Positions 59,521 through 63,193 of a DNA stretch of 63,193 bases are shown here, in pieces. Every line of letters starts with the position of its first letter. Positions within the stretch are counted from its first letter, which is position 1. A program made the position numbers and the translations under genes. The notes under the pieces were generated by a model, which was given only the letters and a program-made list of their open reading frames with translations, did no database searches and was not told where the DNA came from. The stretch is taken from contig JADKHF010000016.1 of the NCBI GenBank assembly GCA_016721865.1, forward strand, positions 1 to 63,193. Reading direction: 5' to 3'. Source of the DNA: Nitrosomonas sp. (lineage in GTDB: Bacteria > Pseudomonadota > Gammaproteobacteria > Burkholderiales > Nitrosomonadaceae).

Positions 59521-60421
59521 ATGACATCAGAATTTCCAGCGCAATTTGCGTGCAATTATCAATGTCTGCTCAATCGGTTGAAGTTGCACGGGATGCAGCC
59601 AAAAACCATCGCACTGTATTCACACGGCGTACGTCGAGCCGGGGAATATTTTGATTATCGGATTGATGATTTGACCCGGCTTCATTAACCGATTATTTCG
59701 TCCATATCGTCGATTCACTCTCCGGAGTTCGCTCAAACATGACCTGTACGGGCTGAAGTTTTATTACGCCCAAGTATTGAATAAACCCTGGCCGGGCGCG
59801 GATCTGGTCAAACCGCCCAAGTCACACACACTGCCGGATATTATTACCGTGCCACAGGCCAACAGATATTCATGACCACGTGGGCGCTTAGTTATCGCGT
59901 GTTTTTCTTTACCCTGTACAGCCTGGGTTTACGGCTGGGTGAAGGCTTGCGTTTGCAAATCGGGGATATTGATGCGGACCGGATGCGGGTGCAAGTGCGA
60001 AACGCCAAAGGCAATCGAGACCGCTTTGTCCCGTTGCCGGAGAACACCTTGACAGATATTGCGCCGTTTCTGGCAGACCCACCGCAACCCCGCATTGCTC
60101 TTCCCTAACCGTAAGTGCGGACTCAAAAAAGCCCACCTGGCCACCACCCCGCTGGATCGTGGTGGCATCCAGACCACCTGCGCCAGGTCACCCGCGATTG
60201 CGGTTTAAAAAGAATTACGCCACACAGTTTGCGCCATTCCTGCCACCCACCTGATCGAAGCAGGCGTCGACCTGCTGGAAGTGCAAAGAATCCTCGGGCA
60301 TCAATCCATCCTCACCACCATCCGTTACACCCACCTCACCGACCATACCAAAGATAATGCCGCAGACCGCATCAATGCGCTGATAGGTCAGATATCAATC
60401 GGCTGGGGGAACGTCCAATGA
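59521..60421 (+). pseudogene. Tyrosine recombinase of the IS91-like element, decayed
   Basis: ATG 59521 (MTSEFPAQFACNYQCLLNRL) is followed by an early TAA after DDLTRLH. Later blocks lie in mixed frames: LYSLGLRLGEGLRLQIGDID (the Arg block), HSLRHS, and EVQRILGHQSILTTIRYTHL (His and catalytic Tyr). The final frame ends N-V-Q-stop at 60419-60421, overlapping the next ATG. Typical accessory recombinase found upstream of some IS91-type transposases. Confidence 0.7.
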
Positions 60422-61495
60422 TCCGGCTGGCACACATTGTTGACAACTATGCAGCCGAGCTTATCGCGCAACATGGCCATCGCTTGTTACCCAGCCAATT
60501 GGCGGCGTTGAGTGCCTTTCGAATTTGTCGCAGCAGCATGAGCCACAAGATACAACTTGCCTGTGATGACTGTCAGGAACAAAGCTATCTGCCGCACTCC
60601 TGTGGACATCGCCATTGCCCGCACTGCCAGGCGCACGAGTCGCAACGCTGGATAGACCAGCAGTTGCAAAGCTGATTCCCGGCAATTACTTCATGGTGAC
60701 GTTCACCTTGCCCGCCCAGTTCCGTAAGCTTGCCTGGCAGCATCAGCGCGTGATGTATGACTTGATCACCCGCAGTGCGTGGGGAGACCGTCAGCACCTT
60801 CAGCCGGAATGACAGAAAACTGCGCGGCACCACGGGTGCTGTAACGGTGCTGCACACCCACAACCGTCGGCTGGATTATCACCCGCATGTACACTTGGTG
60901 ATGCCATCCCGCCGCGTTCGACAACAAATGGCGGCGGTGGCGCAACAAAGACGGAGGTTATCTGTTTGACCACAAAGCGCTGGCGAGAGTGTTCCGGGCC
61001 AAAATGCTGGCGGGCATCAAACAGGCGGGATTAAAACTGCCCAGGCAATATCCAGAAAAATGGGTGGTGGATTGCAAAGCGGTGGGTTCGGGGCAGAAGG
61101 CATTGGTGTATCTGGGACGGTATTGTATCGCGGGGTATTGCCCGGAGAAGAACATCGTTGCAAACCGCGATGGCAACGTCACGTTCCGCTACCAGAACAG
61201 CGAAACCCGCAAGATGGAAACCCGCACTCTCAGCGGCGTGGCATTCCTGCGCCTGATCCTGCAACACATTTTGCCCAAAGGTTATCGCCGCGCCCGCAAC
61301 TTCGGCTTTCTGCATCCCAACAGCAAACTGATCCCACTGGTGCAACTGATCAAACGTGTCGTGCTCCCCACCGCAACCACGCCCGGTGATACGATGCAAA
61401 TGTTGTGGCGGGTGATGAAGATTGTCCGTACCCGTATCAAAATATTCACCCACCGATTACGGACTCTTGCGTCAAACAGGGAGATGGCCACGTAA
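60418..61495 (+). pseudogene. IS91-family Y2/HUH transposase, frameshifted
   Basis: ATG 60418. N-terminal zinc part CRSSMSHKIQLACDDC with SCGHRHCPHC; then in the next frames NYFMVTFTLPAQFRKL, the HUH motif YHPHVHLVMP (metal His pair), and ALVYLGRY, the region of the catalytic tyrosines, followed by a break. The last frame (60989-61495) ends TLASNREMAT. Three or more shifts, so inactive as read. Confidence 0.75.
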
Positions 61496-61786
61496 CGCAA
61501 CACACACCGTCAACCTGCCGGACTCGGCAGGCACGGGCGCACTCGCCCTGCAAAAGGGTGAAATCAGGTGAAAACGCATCAAGAATGGCAGGTTGAGCAG
61601 AATAAGTTGCTGCAATGGCAACTTTTAGCGGTGGGATTTGGGGTATGACGTGCATAGGACCCGATGCCACCGCACCGATCAGAGAGATATTTCCATAACA
61701 AGCAGGATCATGGCAGCCCCACCGGGCTTGTCCAACAAACGGTTCAGATTGTGGCTCGCTTCGCGATCACAATCTAACCTTACTCG

Positions 61787-63093
61787 TTAGGTTTACTGAG
61801 CTCTGATATCGATTCGAATGATTAGTAGGCGCGTTGTTAAAAAACCTTTCCAGCGAACCGTTCGTTGAAGCAGGAGTAAACCAAAACAATGAGTTAGCAC
61901 TATAATCAAACAGTTCTGCTGATAAGCGATGAGTAATCATCCAGTCATTATTAAACATATGCGACCAATTAACACCGACGAAATACCGATCCCCAGGATT
62001 TCTATTGTTGTTGGGCTCACCCGCAAAAAGACTGCGCGGGACATTAGCAGGGCGGCTGCCCATATTAGGAATTCCCGGATCCGCTACATTTTGAAACTTT
62101 GATACTCAAGCTCTGCAGTTATCTGAGTCTGCGGACTGATATTTAATCTTACAATGGGTGCAATAAAAACGGATTTGTTATTGACGAAGTCACGAAAAGA
62201 TCCCGAATTTTCGTAAGATAGATTCAGTCGATATAGCAACCTGTTATCTTTCATCAGAGGACCAGTCGCATCGACTGTTGTGCGATAAAAATCAAACGAA
62301 CCAGCCTGTTGTTGCAGCGAATAATAAGGAGTGGCCAACGGTTTGTTTGGTAACCGTATTGATAATCCCTCCCGGATCAGCACGGCCAAACAAAAGTAGA
62401 ACCAGGCCCCTTAAGCACTTGGACCTCTTCAATATTAGCCATTTCTCGTTTGACTGTGCCTCCGCCCAGAGAATTCGGCATAAAAACACCATTGCGGTAC
62501 GTAGTATCGCTACTAAACCCACGAATAACGAATCCATCGGACCCCCCTTGGTTAGTAGGCATATGGGTTACGCCACTGACATTCTGCAGCACGGAATCGA
62601 GTCTAATCGCCTGTTGATCCTGCAGTATCTGTCGAGGTAACACCTGAACGGAAAATGGTGTTTCCATAACAGGAGTGTTGGTCTTGGTGGCCGTTGAAGT
62701 ATTAGGTCGAATGTATTGTGTGTTATAGGGCGAACCTGGCTCGGTGGAATCTCTAACCGTAATCTCTGGAAGTACCATCGATTTCGGTGTCGTTGTTTTT
62801 TCCCCGGACTCCTTGATCACATAAGTATCTTTCCCGCTTACCAGATAGGTATACGGTGTTCCTTGCAGCAGATGTGCCAGCGCTTGCTCGGCACTCATTG
62901 AACCATTGATGGCTTGACTACGAATACCCTTCAGATTCTCGGCAGTAAACAATAACTGAATCCCTGTTTGGTTGGATAAACTGTGTAGTGCCTCTGGTAA
63001 ATCCTGTGCAGGAATGTCAATTGTTCTGTTTTGTGCTTGAACAATCCCGGAGAGCACCACCATCAACCCCAATATCCATAAAATTTTCTGCAT
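61787..63093 (-). pseudogene. TonB siderophore receptor with STN domain, N-terminal segment
   Basis: ATG 63093 has AGGAGAACAA upstream. Signal peptide ending SGIVQAQ; STN (secretin/TonB short N-terminal) domain IDIPAQDLPEALHSLSNQTG to KDTYVIKES, the signalling domain that talks to a FecR anti-sigma factor; plug domain with TonB-box-like ITVRD, QQAIRLDSVLQNVSGV and FVIRGFSSDTTYRNG. Shifts near 62385 and 62080 break the plug/barrel; the frame then reaches SNRYQSSVNL, where the IS91-like element begins. A FecA-type transducer for a ferric siderophore; fecIR would lie beyond the right edge. Confidence 0.8.
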
Positions 63094-63193
63094 TTGTTCT
63101 CCTGATTTTTTCTTATCAATTTCTACCAAGAATCTGGCTTATCTATTCAATAAGACGAAAATAAAAGGAAACACCTGACATGCAGAATTATTG

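Larger units (their letters stand above)
59415..61786 (+). mobile_element. IS91-like rolling-circle element with recombinase gene
   Basis: 2,372 bp with no target duplication. It carries a tyrosine recombinase gene and a Y2/HUH transposase gene overlapping by 4 nt. The left junction abuts GAAC (59411-59414), a known IS91 target type. Near the right end is a stem AGATTGTG...CACAATCT (61746-61775), oriIS-like. Removing exactly this segment restores the receptor frame (SVNL-SSTGN). An 11-bp inverted repeat (ATTCATCCTCA at 59465-59475 with TGAGGATGAAT at 59506-59516) precedes the recombinase gene and may be its regulatory hairpin. Confidence 0.7.

Overview
The window looks like chromosome from a betaproteobacterial chemolithoautotroph of the Nitrosomonas type. 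The reasons are a proteobacterial phosphoribulokinase (Calvin cycle), a formate/nitrite-type channel, betaproteobacterial small families next to polA and thrB (DUF2782, BPSS1780-like), an exosortase-associated protein, and many IS elements. The genus is inferred from gene content and protein resemblance; there is no rRNA or ammonia-oxidation gene here to settle it. No tRNA, rRNA or CRISPR array was recognised.

Layout. 1-8.7 kb is accessory and heavily decayed: a cyclic-nucleotide-binding fragment, a wrecked DDE transposase, an SYLF-domain secreted protein, a broken serine-hydrolase lipoprotein, a second broken lipoprotein, a small secreted protein with a clear terminator, an orphan ParA ATPase, an adhesin-E-like protein and a frameshifted hemerythrin. 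8.8-28.5 kb is core: FNT channel, hemW, the YbbP/YbbA ABC system head-to-head with tesA, rluC, rne, polA, a LOG-family gene, DUF2782, thrB, a membrane protein, uvrD and prkB. 28.9-43.7 kb is mixed accessory sequence: a glycine-zipper lipoprotein, a TIGR04073 protein, a GC-rich hflX-like/chrA block, an FGE-sulfatase remnant, a PIN/NYN protein, an aldehyde dehydrogenase, an SOS umuDC pair whose umuC has lost its catalytic centre, a transglutaminase-like protein, a YiiX-like hydrolase, a DUF6602 protein and a lipoprotein.

43.8-49.2 kb is the conserved envelope operon lptD-surA-pdxA-ksgA on the minus strand. 49.5-56.7 kb is an iron-sulfur cluster operon, iscR-sufA-sufB-sufC-sufD-sufS-sufU-nfuA. 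It is preceded by a perfect 28-bp tandem duplication that carries two IscR type-1-like operators, and the promoter is assembled across the two copies. This is the most attractive regulatory feature of the window. 56.8-63.1 kb is a siderophore-uptake operon (STN-TonB receptor then a PepSY membrane protein) wrecked by three mobile elements. Two of the insertions can be removed on paper to restore the receptor reading frame.

Caution on quality: many essential genes (polA, lptD, sufB, sufS, uvrD, rluC, pdxA, hemW) carry single-base frameshifts, several of them in homopolymer runs. I read most of these as sequencing or assembly indels rather than true pseudogenes and annotate those genes over their full span. 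The decay in 0.9-5.4 kb, in the umuC catalytic region and in the transposon zone goes beyond single indels and is more likely biological.
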